Origin: JBBIJR01 sp037445875
GTDB taxonomy: Bacteria; CLD3; SB21
DNA length: 64,000 nt
NCBI GenBank assembly: GCA_037445875.1
Contig: JBBIJR010000001.1
Coordinates: forward strand, 1-64,000
Direction of reading: 5' to 3'
The translations under genes and the position numbers were made by a program. Under the pieces are notes generated by a model, which saw only the letters and a program-made list of their open reading frames with translations, was not told the origin of the DNA and searched no databases. Of this stretch, positions 24,887 through 33,787 are shown in pieces. Positions within the stretch are counted from its first letter, which is position 1, and each line of letters starts with the position of its first letter.

Positions 24887-25999
24887 GATCGGAAGTCTGA
24901 GTGTGAATTCGCTGCCCTCGCTTTCCGTGGATCGCACCGTAAGATCGCCGCGGTTGATGTATGCCAGATCGCGCGCAATGGGCAGTCCCAGGCCGGCCCC
25001 CTGCTGCTCCATCTCCGACCGGTTTACCTGGTAGAACTTCTCGAAAATGTACGAGATCTTGTCGGCCGGGATGCCAATGCCCGTGTCTTTGATGCAGATA
25101 AAGACGTCCTCGTCGTCCTGTTCGCACCGGATATGCACGGTCCCTTGCGGTTTGTTGAATTTCACGGCATTGTGGACCAGGCGTTCGATGACGTCGGCGA
25201 ACTGGTCCACGTGTATTTCGACGGGAGGCAGCGGCGTACCGAGATCGGCGGTCAGGCGGATACCGGCGGCGGAGGCCATCTTCTCCAGCTTGGGCAGCAG
25301 GTGGCGCAGGATGTAACTCACGTCCACTTCCTGTTTCGCTTCTTTGAACTCCTTGATCGCATCGCCCGCCGCTATGCGCGCGGAGATGAGAAAGTCCTTC
25401 AAGAGCCCATCGAGCCTCTCCCCACTCCGCTGAATCCGCATCAGCAGTTCCTGCAATTCCGTCGGCTTGAACTCCATGCTGTCGTCGAGCAAAAGGTTGG
25501 TGGTGAGCTTAATGATGAAGAGAGGAGTGTTGACCTCGTGGGTGATCGTGGAGAGAATTTCCCGCTTCAGATGGTCCACCTCGTTCATCGCCTGATGGTG
25601 GGCCGACGAGCGGATTTCCTGCACCCGTTTCAGCTTGCCCCGAATGGACACAAGCAGATCTTCTTGTTCGATCGGCTTGGTCAGGAAATCGTCCGAACCG
25701 ATCTCCTTGCTGTGCCGGCGTTTTTCGATGTCGGAGTGGGCCGTCAGAAAAATGAACGGTATGGAGCGGAGATGTTCGAGCTTCTTCACCTGGTCGTAGA
25801 GTTCGAAGCCGTCCATGTTGGGCATAGAGATGTCGCTCACAATGAGGTCGGGGGTGAACTGCTTGAGTTTTTCCAGGGCATCGAAGCCGTTGACGGCAAG
25901 CGTCACATCGTAATGGCTCCGGCTCAGGTAGATGTTGATCAGCTGGCGGTTCTGGAAGTCGTCCTCGACGACCAGGATCTTGATGTGCTCTTCCGCCAT
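24869..25999 (-). CDS. response-regulator/histidine-kinase hybrid (REC-HisKA-HATPase), soluble
   Basis: A 376-residue protein without membrane spans. The N-terminal receiver domain (residues 5-122) has phospho-acceptor D56 (IVSDISMPNMDG), T87 and K108. A short helix leads to the dimerisation domain with H154 in STITHEVNTPL, and then an ATPase domain with N277 (LVHNAVKF), DTGIGIPADKI and GAGLGLPIARD. The receiver-first order with kinase output suggests a relay receiving phosphate from another kinase. The H-box HEVNTP departs from the usual HELRTP. It lies 13 bp after metG, so it belongs to the holB-metG operon. Target unknown. Confidence 0.92.
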   Translation of the reverse strand: MAEEHIKILVVEDDFQNRQLINIYLSRSHYDVTLAVNGFDALEKLKQFTPDLIVSDISMPNMDGFELYDQVKKLEHLRSIPFIFLTAHSDIEKRRHSKEIGSDDFLTKPIEQEDLLVSIRGKLKRVQEIRSSAHHQAMNEVDHLKREILSTITHEVNTPLFIIKLTTNLLLDDSMEFKPTELQELLMRIQRSGERLDGLLKDFLISARIAAGDAIKEFKEAKQEVDVSYILRHLLPKLEKMASAAGIRLTADLGTPLPPVEIHVDQFADVIERLVHNAVKFNKPQGTVHIRCEQDDEDVFICIKDTGIGIPADKISYIFEKFYQVNRSEMEQQGAGLGLPIARDLAYINRGDLTVRSTESEGSEFTLRLPIKKKGT

Positions 26000-26012
26000 G
26001 GCGGCACCTCTT

Positions 26013-28115
26013 TCAACTGACCCGGCTGCCCTCGGTCACGGGCGCTTCCGGGATCAGCACTTTTAGTTGTTCGTCGTCGCCGACGGTCAATAGCATGCCC
26101 TGCGATTCAACGCCGCGGATTCTCGCCGGCTTCAAGTTGACCACGACGATCACCTGGCGCCCGACGAGTTCTTCCGGTCTGTAATGCTGCGCGAGGCCAG
26201 ACACGATCTGCCGTTTCTCGAATCCGAGATCGACCTGCAGTTTCAGGAGTTTATCCGAACCCTTGATCTTCTCCGCCTCCAGCACGCGTGCGGTGCGCAG
26301 GTCCAGTCTGGCGAATTCGTCGATCGATACGGCGGCAAGAAGCGGCGCGGTCCGGACGGGCTCCTCCCGTGCTTCTTTCGTGTCGAGCACGGCTCTGAGC
26401 CGGGCCGTCTGCATTGCGATCGCGCCGTCCTCGATTTTGGGGAACACAATCTCCGGCTGGCCGAGTACATGGCCCTCCGCCAGAAGCTCGACACCGATCG
26501 CCGACCAGCGCTGTCCCACCACCGATCCCGGCAGACCCAGCATGCGCCAGACCTTCTCGGAAGTGAACGGCAGGAACGGGTGCATCAGGACGGCCAGTGC
26601 TTTCACGACCTGCAGGCCGACATGGATCGAGGCTTCGCAGGCCGCACGATCGGTTTTGACCGTTTTCCACGGCTCGCTGTCGTTGAAATGTTTGTTGGCC
26701 GCACGCGAGAGGTCCATGAAGCGGCGGCATGCGTCCCTTATTCGGAACCGCTCGATGAACTCACCCACCTCCGTCCGCGCCTTTCGCACTTCGTCGAGCA
26801 TTTCCCGGTCCGGCCCGGCCGGCTTGTGCGCGGCCGGGACCTTTCCGTCGAACTGCCTCCGCGTGAACGTGAGGATGCGGTTGACGAAATTGCCCAGAAT
26901 ATCGGCGAGTTCGTTGTTGTTGCGCGCCTGGAAATCGCGCCAGGAGAAATCCGAGTCCTTGTTTTCGGGCAGGATCGAAGCCAGCGCGTACCGCAGCGGG
27001 TCCGGGTCGAACGCGTCCAAATAGTCCCGCACCCACACGGCATAGTTGCGGCTCGTCGAGAGTTTCTCGCCCTCGAGGTTGAGGAATTCGCACGCCGGAA
27101 TCTCGGAAACGAGCACATACCGCTCGTTCTGCCGGCCGCGGTTGTATGCCATCGTGATGGCCGGAAACACGATCGCGTGGAACACAATGTTGTCTTTTCC
27201 AATGAAGTGGACCAGTTTGGTATCTTCACGGAGCCAGTAGTCCTTCCAGCGGTCCGGTTGGCCGATATGACGGGCCCATGCCTTCGTGGCGGAGATGTAC
27301 CCCAGCACGGCCTCGAACCACACGTAGAGCACCTTGCCCGCGGCCCCTTCCAGCACCCGTCCCTTACGGTCCCGTTCGGGCACGGGCACACCCCACTCGA
27401 GATCGCGCGTGATCGCCCGGTCCGTCAAGCCTTGTCGAAACCACCCCTGGCAGTAGTTGATCACGTTGTCCTTCCAGTCTTTCTTCTCCCCGATCCACCG
27501 CTCCAACTCTGCCTGGAACTCGCCGAGCGGCAGGTACCAATGCGTGGTCTCGCGCGCCACGGGTGTTGTGTTCGTCACCTTGCTTCGCGGATGGATCAAC
27601 TGCATCTGGTTCAGATACGAACCGCATCGTTCGCACTGGTCGCCGCGGGCCTCGGTGAAACGGCACACGGGACACGTGCCTTCAACATAGCGGTCGGAGA
27701 GGAACATCCCCGCCTGCTCGTCGAACCATTGCATCTCGGGCTTTCTGCGGAGGATGCCTTTCTCCTCCAGATCCAGAAAGAACCCCTGCGCAGTCTCGTG
27801 GTGAACGGGATCCGAAGTGCGCGAGTAGAAATCGAAGCTGATGCCCATGCGGGCAAATTCATCCTGAATGATCTTCGTGTACCGGTCGACCAGGTCGCGT
27901 GGTGAAGCGCCCTCTTTTTCGGCCTGGATGGTAATGGGCACACCGTGTTCGTCGCTGCCGCAAATGTAGAGCACATCGCGACCCGTAAGACGCTGGTACC
28001 GGACGTAAATATCCGCCGGCAGATAGGCGCCCGTCAGGCGACCGATGTGGCTGGGACCGTTGGCGTAAGGCAACGCGCTGGTGACAAGAATTCGTTGATG
28101 CGGTTTGTCGCTCAT
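26013..28115 (-). CDS. metG: methionyl-tRNA synthetase
   Basis: A 700-residue class I synthetase for methionine. Catalytic Rossmann fold: SALPYANGPSHIGR (the HIGH site reads HIGR here). Zinc knuckle: CPVC ... CERC. The KMSKS-type loop reads EKLSTSRNYAVW, as in related long-form enzymes. The anticodon-binding helical domain is followed by a C-terminal EMAP/tRNA-binding OB domain (about 590-700: IDEFARLDLRTARVLEAE), which mediates dimerisation. The start MSDKPHQ was chosen because upstream in-frame sequence overlaps the neighbouring gene. It is in the classic holB-ricT-metG neighbourhood, here with two extra hydrolase genes between ricT and metG. Confidence 0.97.
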   Translation of the reverse strand: MSDKPHQRILVTSALPYANGPSHIGRLTGAYLPADIYVRYQRLTGRDVLYICGSDEHGVPITIQAEKEGASPRDLVDRYTKIIQDEFARMGISFDFYSRTSDPVHHETAQGFFLDLEEKGILRRKPEMQWFDEQAGMFLSDRYVEGTCPVCRFTEARGDQCERCGSYLNQMQLIHPRSKVTNTTPVARETTHWYLPLGEFQAELERWIGEKKDWKDNVINYCQGWFRQGLTDRAITRDLEWGVPVPERDRKGRVLEGAAGKVLYVWFEAVLGYISATKAWARHIGQPDRWKDYWLREDTKLVHFIGKDNIVFHAIVFPAITMAYNRGRQNERYVLVSEIPACEFLNLEGEKLSTSRNYAVWVRDYLDAFDPDPLRYALASILPENKDSDFSWRDFQARNNNELADILGNFVNRILTFTRRQFDGKVPAAHKPAGPDREMLDEVRKARTEVGEFIERFRIRDACRRFMDLSRAANKHFNDSEPWKTVKTDRAACEASIHVGLQVVKALAVLMHPFLPFTSEKVWRMLGLPGSVVGQRWSAIGVELLAEGHVLGQPEIVFPKIEDGAIAMQTARLRAVLDTKEAREEPVRTAPLLAAVSIDEFARLDLRTARVLEAEKIKGSDKLLKLQVDLGFEKRQIVSGLAQHYRPEELVGRQVIVVVNLKPARIRGVESQGMLLTVGDDEQLKVLIPEAPVTEGSRVS

Positions 28116-28158
28116 GGTCGTTTCGGTGGATGAACGGCGGATCGCAGGCCGGTCCGGC

Positions 28159-28971
28159 TCATGCCGGATACACAACTTCCTGCTGCGCGCAGATCAGGCC
28201 GAGGGAGGCGTACCTGGATTGCAGATCGTTCTGGATCCGATCCAGTTCGCTGTCCGTTCGCAGGGGTTCGTGGTGGGTTAGGATCGTCTTCCCGGCTGTT
28301 ATTTGCAGGGCATTCCGGCAGGCCATGTCGAACGTACTGTGGCCCCATCCGGCACGCGTTCGATACTCGTCGTCCAGGAACATTGCATCGTGGATCAGCA
28401 CATCGCAGCCGTGCGCCCAGGCAACGAAATCGCGGTTCGTCGCGTTGTCGATCGCCTCGTGATCGCTCGCATAAACAAGGGACGAAGTGCCGTCCGAGAT
28501 GCGGAAGGCGTAACAGGGATCCGTATGATTAAGCGGCTTGAAGGAGACCGTGAAACCGTTGATAACGGCATCGTGGGTCAGGCGGTGGAAGGAGAATTTC
28601 GAATTCAACGCTTCCCATCCGTTGAACGGTCCGTACGAACCGTCGAAATAGATATCCATGACTTCCTGCAGTTGCTCGGCTTTGAACGGGGAGTAGAAGT
28701 GATTAACGCTTTTCGGATGATGCACGGGTCCGAAATAATTGAGGCCTTGAATGTGGTCCCAATGAAAATGGGAAATCAGAATATGAAATTCGCCCATTTT
28801 GTTTTCCAGGGCGTCCGAATAGAACCCGATGCCGAATCCCGCATCGATGACGAGGCTTCGCTCGCCGCTGCGCACTACGACGCACGGCGTATGGGCGCCG
28901 TACTTGAGGATGTCCTCCCCCGGAGCACTGATGGATCCGCGGGTCCCGTAGAAAATGACTTCTAGAGCCAT
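28159..28971 (-). CDS. metallo-beta-lactamase-fold hydrolase (RNase Z/phosphodiesterase-like), copy 2
   Basis: A 270-residue protein starting MALEVIFYGTRGS. The MBL metal motif is HFHWDHIQG, with further ligands in VYASDHEA and TILTHHEP. The FYGTRGSISAP start and the D-H-E pattern group it with bacterial RNase Z-like or cyclic-nucleotide phosphodiesterase-like members that act on phosphodiesters. It overlaps the stop of the upstream MBL gene by 10 bp. The two proteins share the same opening (TRGS) and motif order but are diverged, so this is an old tandem duplication. Substrate unknown. Confidence 0.87.
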   Translation of the reverse strand: MALEVIFYGTRGSISAPGEDILKYGAHTPCVVVRSGERSLVIDAGFGIGFYSDALENKMGEFHILISHFHWDHIQGLNYFGPVHHPKSVNHFYSPFKAEQLQEVMDIYFDGSYGPFNGWEALNSKFSFHRLTHDAVINGFTVSFKPLNHTDPCYAFRISDGTSSLVYASDHEAIDNATNRDFVAWAHGCDVLIHDAMFLDDEYRTRAGWGHSTFDMACRNALQITAGKTILTHHEPLRTDSELDRIQNDLQSRYASLGLICAQQEVVYPA

Positions 28972-29864
28972 GCGTCTTCCCCCTCCCGCATGGCGCCGAC
29001 TTCGATGGCTCCGGCCCTTCCGGACGACTGCAGATGCGCCCGTGCCGCTTCGATCTTCTTGTCGACGTCGGCGTCCTTGTCTTCCGGTGCGTGGTGGCCA
29101 AGCACCACGCGCCGCACACCCGCCCGAACCGCCACGTCCACGGCCATTTCCGGGCATGAGTGGCCCCAGTTCTCCTTGCCTCTGATCGTTTCCTTCGTAA
29201 AATGTGTGTCGTACACCATCAGGTCCGTACCCGCCACGAACGCGGTCAGCGTTTCCTCAAAAGCTTTTTCCTTGCGGCCATATTCCTTCGGCTCCCAGTT
29301 CTTCATCAACGTACCAAGGTGATTGTTGGCGATCGGCGCCTGGTCCGTGATGATGCAGACCGATTTTCCGCCGTGCTCGATGCGGTAGCCGAGGGTCAAG
29401 CCCTGGTGGTTCAGCTCGACCGTGCGGACCGTAGCCAACTCCAACTGAAAACTCTGATTGGGGTGGAGTTCCCGGAAATCGATCCGGTCGCGGAACAGGT
29501 CGAAGGGGATGGGAATGAGGCCTTTGTTGTGCTGGTGTTCGAACAGGGCCTTGATGGAGTACTTCTCCGATCGCGGTCCCATAATCGTAATGTGGGTATC
29601 GCTGGAAAAGAGCGGCGCAAAGAACGGAAACGCGAGGATGTGGTCCCAGTGCGTGTGCGTGATCAGGAAGTGGGCGCGGAAGTTCTTCTGTCCGCCGCGG
29701 ACGATCTGAACGCCCTCCCGGAAGATGCCCGTACCGCCGTCGACGTAGATCGGGGACATGCCCTCAATGGTGATCTTGAAGGCCGTTGTATTGCCGCCGT
29801 ACGCGACGCGACGCCGCGTCAGGATCGGGCGCGAGCCCCGTGTACCTAAGAGCGTAAACCGCAT
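28962..29864 (-). CDS. metallo-beta-lactamase-fold hydrolase, copy 1
   Basis: A 300-residue MBL-fold protein: MRFTLLGTRGSRPIL, GGNTTAFKI, metal motif ITHTHWDHILAFPFF, then CIITDQAP, MVYDTHFT, and VVLGHHAPEDKD for the remaining ligands. The opening resembles the LGTRGS of phosphoribosyl-cyclic-phosphodiesterase/RNase Z relatives. Between the metal motifs it carries an insertion that would form a lid. It sits 12 bp after ricT and overlaps the second MBL gene by 10 bp, so both are cotranslated with the ricT-metG block. Substrate unknown; a housekeeping RNA or nucleotide role would fit the context. Confidence 0.88.
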   Translation of the reverse strand: MRFTLLGTRGSRPILTRRRVAYGGNTTAFKITIEGMSPIYVDGGTGIFREGVQIVRGGQKNFRAHFLITHTHWDHILAFPFFAPLFSSDTHITIMGPRSEKYSIKALFEHQHNKGLIPIPFDLFRDRIDFRELHPNQSFQLELATVRTVELNHQGLTLGYRIEHGGKSVCIITDQAPIANNHLGTLMKNWEPKEYGRKEKAFEETLTAFVAGTDLMVYDTHFTKETIRGKENWGHSCPEMAVDVAVRAGVRRVVLGHHAPEDKDADVDKKIEAARAHLQSSGRAGAIEVGAMREGEDAWL

Positions 29865-29876
29865 GTATCTTAAGAG

Positions 29877-30860
29877 CTAGATGGCCGGTCTTGGAAACTT
29901 GTGATCCTTAAAGAACGGATCGTTCTCCATGAACTCCTTGAGCGGATTTTGAACGGCGCCGGACTCGACCTTTGCGTGCGTCTCACAGTGGCTCGACCGA
30001 CAGCCCCCCTCACCACCTTGACAGTCGCCCGGACAGCCGTATACTTCATTCAGATCCAGACCCAGCAGAGTGGCCACTTCCTCCAGCCTCAGCGTTTCCC
30101 ACTCTTCCTCGCTTCGGTGTTTGACATAGACCTTGTTGCCGATGATGTCCATATGCTTGATCTCCCCGGTGCCGCGGGCGGTTCGAAGCGAATCGCCGAC
30201 GCCGGGAAATTTCGAGAGCGTGTTGACGTAGAAATCGCGCTCGTACGCCAGGCAGCATTTCAAACGCCCGCACAGACCCGTCAGCTTGGACGGATTCAAC
30301 TGAAGGCCCTGGTCTCTGGCAAACTCCGTCGTGATGGGCTGGAAACCCTGCAGATGAGCGCTGCAGCACAGCTCCTTTCCACACGGACCGTATCCTCCGA
30401 CACGTTTGGCCTCGTCGCGCACTCCGATCTGGCGAAGTTCAATCCGTGTTCTGAATTCTGCGGCGAGGTCGCGAACGAGCGATCGGAAATCCACTCGCTT
30501 GTCGGCTGTGAAGTAAAACACAATGCGCCGCCGGTCGAACTGGTACTCGGCCTCGACGAGCTTCATTTTGAGGCCCGATTTCTCCACCTTTTGTCGGAAG
30601 ATCTCCTCCGCCCGAACTTCATCCGCACGGTTCTCACCCACTCGATGGATTTCGTCGGGATTGGCCAATCGGACGAACGTTCGGAGCTCCTTTTGAGGAA
30701 CCAGCGCTTCCGGTGTTTCGCCCATGGTCACGACACCGAGGTCTACGCCCGATTCCGCTTGAACAATAACGTAATCGCCGACCTTGACGTGCAGATTGTG
30801 TTTATTGTCGAAAAAGTCTCGTCTGTGGGACTTGAACGTAACTTGTATGACGTTGGACAT
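29877..30860 (-). CDS. ricT: PSP1 domain regulatory protein RicT (YaaT)
   Basis: A 327-residue PSP1-domain protein. The N-terminal half has VKVGDYVIVQAESGVDLG and the characteristic FYFTADKRVDFRSLVRDLA. The centre carries the cysteine-rich signature GYGPCGKELCC and TGLCGRLKCCLAYE, which in Bacillus RicT helps bind iron-sulfur clusters with RicA and RicF. The tail has extra cysteines (YGCPGDCQGGEGGC) that are not part of the usual core. In Bacillus the complex promotes RNase Y-dependent mRNA maturation and affects sporulation and competence. Neighbours holB and metG are the same as in Firmicutes. Whether RicA/RicF exist here cannot be seen. Confidence 0.93.
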   Translation of the reverse strand: MSNVIQVTFKSHRRDFFDNKHNLHVKVGDYVIVQAESGVDLGVVTMGETPEALVPQKELRTFVRLANPDEIHRVGENRADEVRAEEIFRQKVEKSGLKMKLVEAEYQFDRRRIVFYFTADKRVDFRSLVRDLAAEFRTRIELRQIGVRDEAKRVGGYGPCGKELCCSAHLQGFQPITTEFARDQGLQLNPSKLTGLCGRLKCCLAYERDFYVNTLSKFPGVGDSLRTARGTGEIKHMDIIGNKVYVKHRSEEEWETLRLEEVATLLGLDLNEVYGCPGDCQGGEGGCRSSHCETHAKVESGAVQNPLKEFMENDPFFKDHKFPRPAI

Positions 30861-30896
30861 GGACCATCTTTCGAATCGGCTTCCGGATGAAGGATA

Positions 30897-32018
30897 CTAG
30901 CGTGGAAGAACCAGTTTCCGCAGGCTCAGTCCCAGATTCAACAATACCAAATTAAGATAGATATTTCGTGAAAGAAGGTCAACAGCTTTTTCTATCTCAA
31001 GGATTGATTTTTCAACATTTGCCTGCGGAAAACTACGCAGAAAACGCTGGAGCCGGTCCCTCTTGTCCTGATTCGTGAGACGAGCTTCGACATGGGAAGG
31101 GGCGCTGTGGCGGACGTATAAGAGATCCTGAAACCACGTGAGCATGAGGGCCAGAATATCCGGAGTCAGCGAACGGTCCTTTCTATTCTCACCCGCCAGC
31201 GTGTCGGCGAAGTCCGGTAGAGTTCGCACGTCCGGTGATAACACGGCAACGAGGAAGTCAAGCATCAGGTCGCGGCGACGGGTCAACTCGCCGGAGAGGA
31301 GGTGCAGCGCCCGGCCGTAATTGCCGTCGGACAGGCGGGCCACGACATGCGCCTCCACGATGTCCTGTCCCTTTCGTTCCACCAAAGCCTGCTCGATCTC
31401 GCGGTCGGAAGCCGGGTGGAGTTTGACCACCTGACAGCGCGAGACGATCGTGGGCAGCACCTGGTGAACCTGCGTTGTCGTCAGAAAATACAGGCTCTTC
31501 TCCGGAGGTTCCTCGAGTATCTTCAGAAGCGCATTGGCCGCTTCCGCGTTCATCTCTTCGATGAACGTGACTAGAAATACCTTCCTACCGCCCTCGAAAG
31601 ACCGAAGAGACATTTCCCGCAGAAGACCCCGCACCGAATTTTTCTCCGGCTGATCCGGATCACCGATGTGGATACTGCCGCCCGACACCTTTACCCGCGT
31701 GTACGATTCGACCGCCTTTGCGTCAAGAAATTCGCGAATGTCGTCTTCCGATGTGGATTTCAACGTCGGAAAGTAGTAGTGCACATCCGGGTGCTGAAAG
31801 GACGAAACCTTTCTGCAGGACGCACACGTTCCGCAGGGTTCGAATCGTTCCGCGTCCGGCGAGGAGCACATGAAGAACTTCGCCGCCTCGAGCGCAAGTT
31901 CCTCCGCGCCCAGTCCTTCCTCTCCGACCAGCAGGTATGCATGGGCCAGTCTATCGTTCCGAAAGGCGCGGTACAGCTGTTGTTTGGCCCGCTCCTGGCC
32001 AACGACGTTGGACAGCAT
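30897..32018 (-). CDS. holB: DNA polymerase III delta-prime subunit
   Basis: A 373-residue clamp-loader protein starting MLSNVVGQERAKQQLYRAF. It has the delta-prime N-terminal AAA+ domain with the degenerate P-loop LLVGEEGLGAEELAL, a zinc module (CGTCASCRK), the region MNAEAANALLKILEEPP and the SRC motif IVSRCQVVKL. It helps open the sliding clamp during DNA loading. The start was chosen at this ATG because in-frame sequence further upstream is hydrophobic, non-conserved and extends into the intergenic promoter region. It heads the operon holB-ricT-MBL-MBL-metG-hybrid kinase, read leftwards. Confidence 0.93.
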   Translation of the reverse strand: MLSNVVGQERAKQQLYRAFRNDRLAHAYLLVGEEGLGAEELALEAAKFFMCSSPDAERFEPCGTCASCRKVSSFQHPDVHYYFPTLKSTSEDDIREFLDAKAVESYTRVKVSGGSIHIGDPDQPEKNSVRGLLREMSLRSFEGGRKVFLVTFIEEMNAEAANALLKILEEPPEKSLYFLTTTQVHQVLPTIVSRCQVVKLHPASDREIEQALVERKGQDIVEAHVVARLSDGNYGRALHLLSGELTRRRDLMLDFLVAVLSPDVRTLPDFADTLAGENRKDRSLTPDILALMLTWFQDLLYVRHSAPSHVEARLTNQDKRDRLQRFLRSFPQANVEKSILEIEKAVDLLSRNIYLNLVLLNLGLSLRKLVLPR

Positions 32019-32289
32019 GTGTTTTTTCTCCGTTTGGCAGTATAAAGATAAGAAAACGAGCATTGGAAAAAAGAGGAAGATTCTGGAAAGCGGGACGAAC
32101 GCGAACAGCATGGATGCCTGCTTGGATGTTGCCTTCCATTCGGGGAATCCGTACATTAGAATATAATATCACGGCACACCGGTTCCGGTCATTTCGAATC
32201 ACCTAGGCGCGTTCTTCGGGTGCGCTTCGGAACGGGTTCAGAACATCGAAGACCGCGTGTGAGCGCCACCGAACACAACAAAGAATCGG

Positions 32290-32997
32290 ATGAAAAAGGG
32301 TGCATTCAAGGATCGGGTTTGTGTCATCACCGGAGCCTCCGGCGGACTGGGGCGCGCGGTGGCCACGCGGTTCCTGGAAGCCGGTGCGATTGTGGTCGGT
32401 CTGGCCCGGCAGCGGCCCGGCCAGTTGACCGGCGAGTACACGGGCCGGTGGAGATTCAAGAAGGCGGACGCATCGGACAACAAGCAGATCGTGACGGTTT
32501 TCCGCCAGATCGGCAAGGAACTGGGACGCATCGACGCGCTGATCAATCTGATCGGCGGCATCTATCCCTGGTCCAACCTGAACGAGGTGGCTCTAGAAAC
32601 GTGGGAACGAACGTTCGCCGTCAATTTGACCAGCACGTATCTATGCTGCCGCGAAGCGCTCAAGATCATGATCCCGCAGAACAGCGGCAGTATTGTCAAC
32701 GTCGGTGCACTGGCGGCCTTGCGGGGCGGGGCGCAGGCCGGACCGTACGGGGCGGCCAAAGCCGCCGTAATCAACCTCACCGAAACCGTTGCCGAAGAGA
32801 ACAAGACCCACAACATTCGCGCCAACGTGATCGTACCCGGCATCATCGACACCCCGGCCAACCGGGAGGCCATGCCCGACGCCGACACCTCCAGGTGGGT
32901 CCGCCCGGAAGCGCTGAGCGAAGTCCTGCTGTTCCTCGCCTCCGACGACTCTGCACCGATCAACGGTTCGATCATCCGCGTAACGGGAAAGTTCTGA
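32290..32997 (+). CDS. short-chain dehydrogenase/reductase, QDPR-like subgroup
   Basis: A 235-residue SDR. Cofactor motif TGASGGLG (residues 14-21), the usual NNAG replaced by NLIGG, and active site Y153-x3-K157 (YGAAK). The serine expected 13 residues before the tyrosine is Ala140 (VNVGALAALRGG). The motif GALAALRGGAQAGPYGAAK resembles that of dihydropteridine reductase (QDPR), which also lacks the serine. It may reduce a quinonoid pterin or act on a different substrate. It is followed 1 bp later by a second, classical SDR and then by two sugar dehydrogenases, likely one operon. Confidence 0.88.
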   Translation: MKKGAFKDRVCVITGASGGLGRAVATRFLEAGAIVVGLARQRPGQLTGEYTGRWRFKKADASDNKQIVTVFRQIGKELGRIDALINLIGGIYPWSNLNEVALETWERTFAVNLTSTYLCCREALKIMIPQNSGSIVNVGALAALRGGAQAGPYGAAKAAVINLTETVAEENKTHNIRANVIVPGIIDTPANREAMPDADTSRWVRPEALSEVLLFLASDDSAPINGSIIRVTGKF

Positions 32998-32998
32998 G

Positions 32999-33766
32999 AT
33001 GGCGTCTCCGTGGCGTCTCGACGGCCGCACCGCAGTGGTCACCGGAGCGACCAGAGGCATCGGTCGCGCCGTGGCGGAGGAACTGCTAGGCCTGGGGGCC
33101 GAGGTGCTGATTGTGGCGCGCGGTTCCTTCGAAATACAACAGACGGTGAACGCCTGGCGGCAACAAGGAAAGAATGCCCGCGGCGTTCCAGGGGACGTTA
33201 CCCAACCGGCGGACCGTGAACGGCTCGTCAAAGAAGTGAGCAATACCTGGGGCCGCCTCGACATCCCCGTCAACAACGCCGGCACCAACATCCGGAAGAA
33301 AGCGCTCGACTATACGCCGGATGAGGTGGACAGCATCTTTCAGACGAATCTCGTGTCGGTGTTCGAACTTACGCGGCAACTGTATCCCATGCTGAAAGCG
33401 GGCACTGAACCGGCGATCGTTCATGTGTCCTCTGTCGCGGCGCTCACCCATTTGCGGACAGGCACCGTCTACGCGATGACCAAGGCGGCCTTGCTGCAGT
33501 TAACCCGCAACCTGGCCGTGGAGTGGGCATCGGATGGAATCCGCGTCAACGCCGTAGCCCCGTGGTACATTCAAACACCGCTGGCGGAGCAGGTTCTGGC
33601 CGACGCCGAATACCGGGGTGAAGTGATCCGGCGAACGCCGATGGGCCGCATCGGGCAGCCGGCCGAAGTGGCGCGTACGGTGGCCTTCCTGTGCATGCCG
33701 GCCTCATCGTATATCACGGGCCAGTGCATCGCTGTGGACGGCGGGTTTACCGTTTACGGATTCTGA
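32999..33766 (+). CDS. short-chain dehydrogenase/reductase (tropinone reductase/FabG-like)
   Basis: A 255-residue classical SDR with TGATRGIG, NNAG (DIPVNNAGTN), the triad serine in VHVSSVAA, YAMTK, and a PWYIQTPL loop after the active site. The C-terminus VDGGFTVYGF is typical. It uses NAD(P)H to interconvert a carbonyl and an alcohol. The arginines after the second strand (VARGSF) suggest NADP(H). It is adjacent to the QDPR-like gene and 21 bp ahead of the sugar dehydrogenases, so a carbohydrate or polyol substrate is plausible but not shown. Confidence 0.9.
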   Translation: MASPWRLDGRTAVVTGATRGIGRAVAEELLGLGAEVLIVARGSFEIQQTVNAWRQQGKNARGVPGDVTQPADRERLVKEVSNTWGRLDIPVNNAGTNIRKKALDYTPDEVDSIFQTNLVSVFELTRQLYPMLKAGTEPAIVHVSSVAALTHLRTGTVYAMTKAALLQLTRNLAVEWASDGIRVNAVAPWYIQTPLAEQVLADAEYRGEVIRRTPMGRIGQPAEVARTVAFLCMPASSYITGQCIAVDGGFTVYGF

Positions 33767-33787
33767 ACCTCGATCGAAAGGACATCC

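Noticed and set aside
26184..27905. 573-codon open frame on the plus strand
   Set aside because: It is antisense to metG and has no recognisable motif.
31820..31860. GGTTCGAATC resembling a tRNA T-arm
   Set aside because: It lies inside holB coding sequence, and no acceptor or anticodon stem can be built around it.
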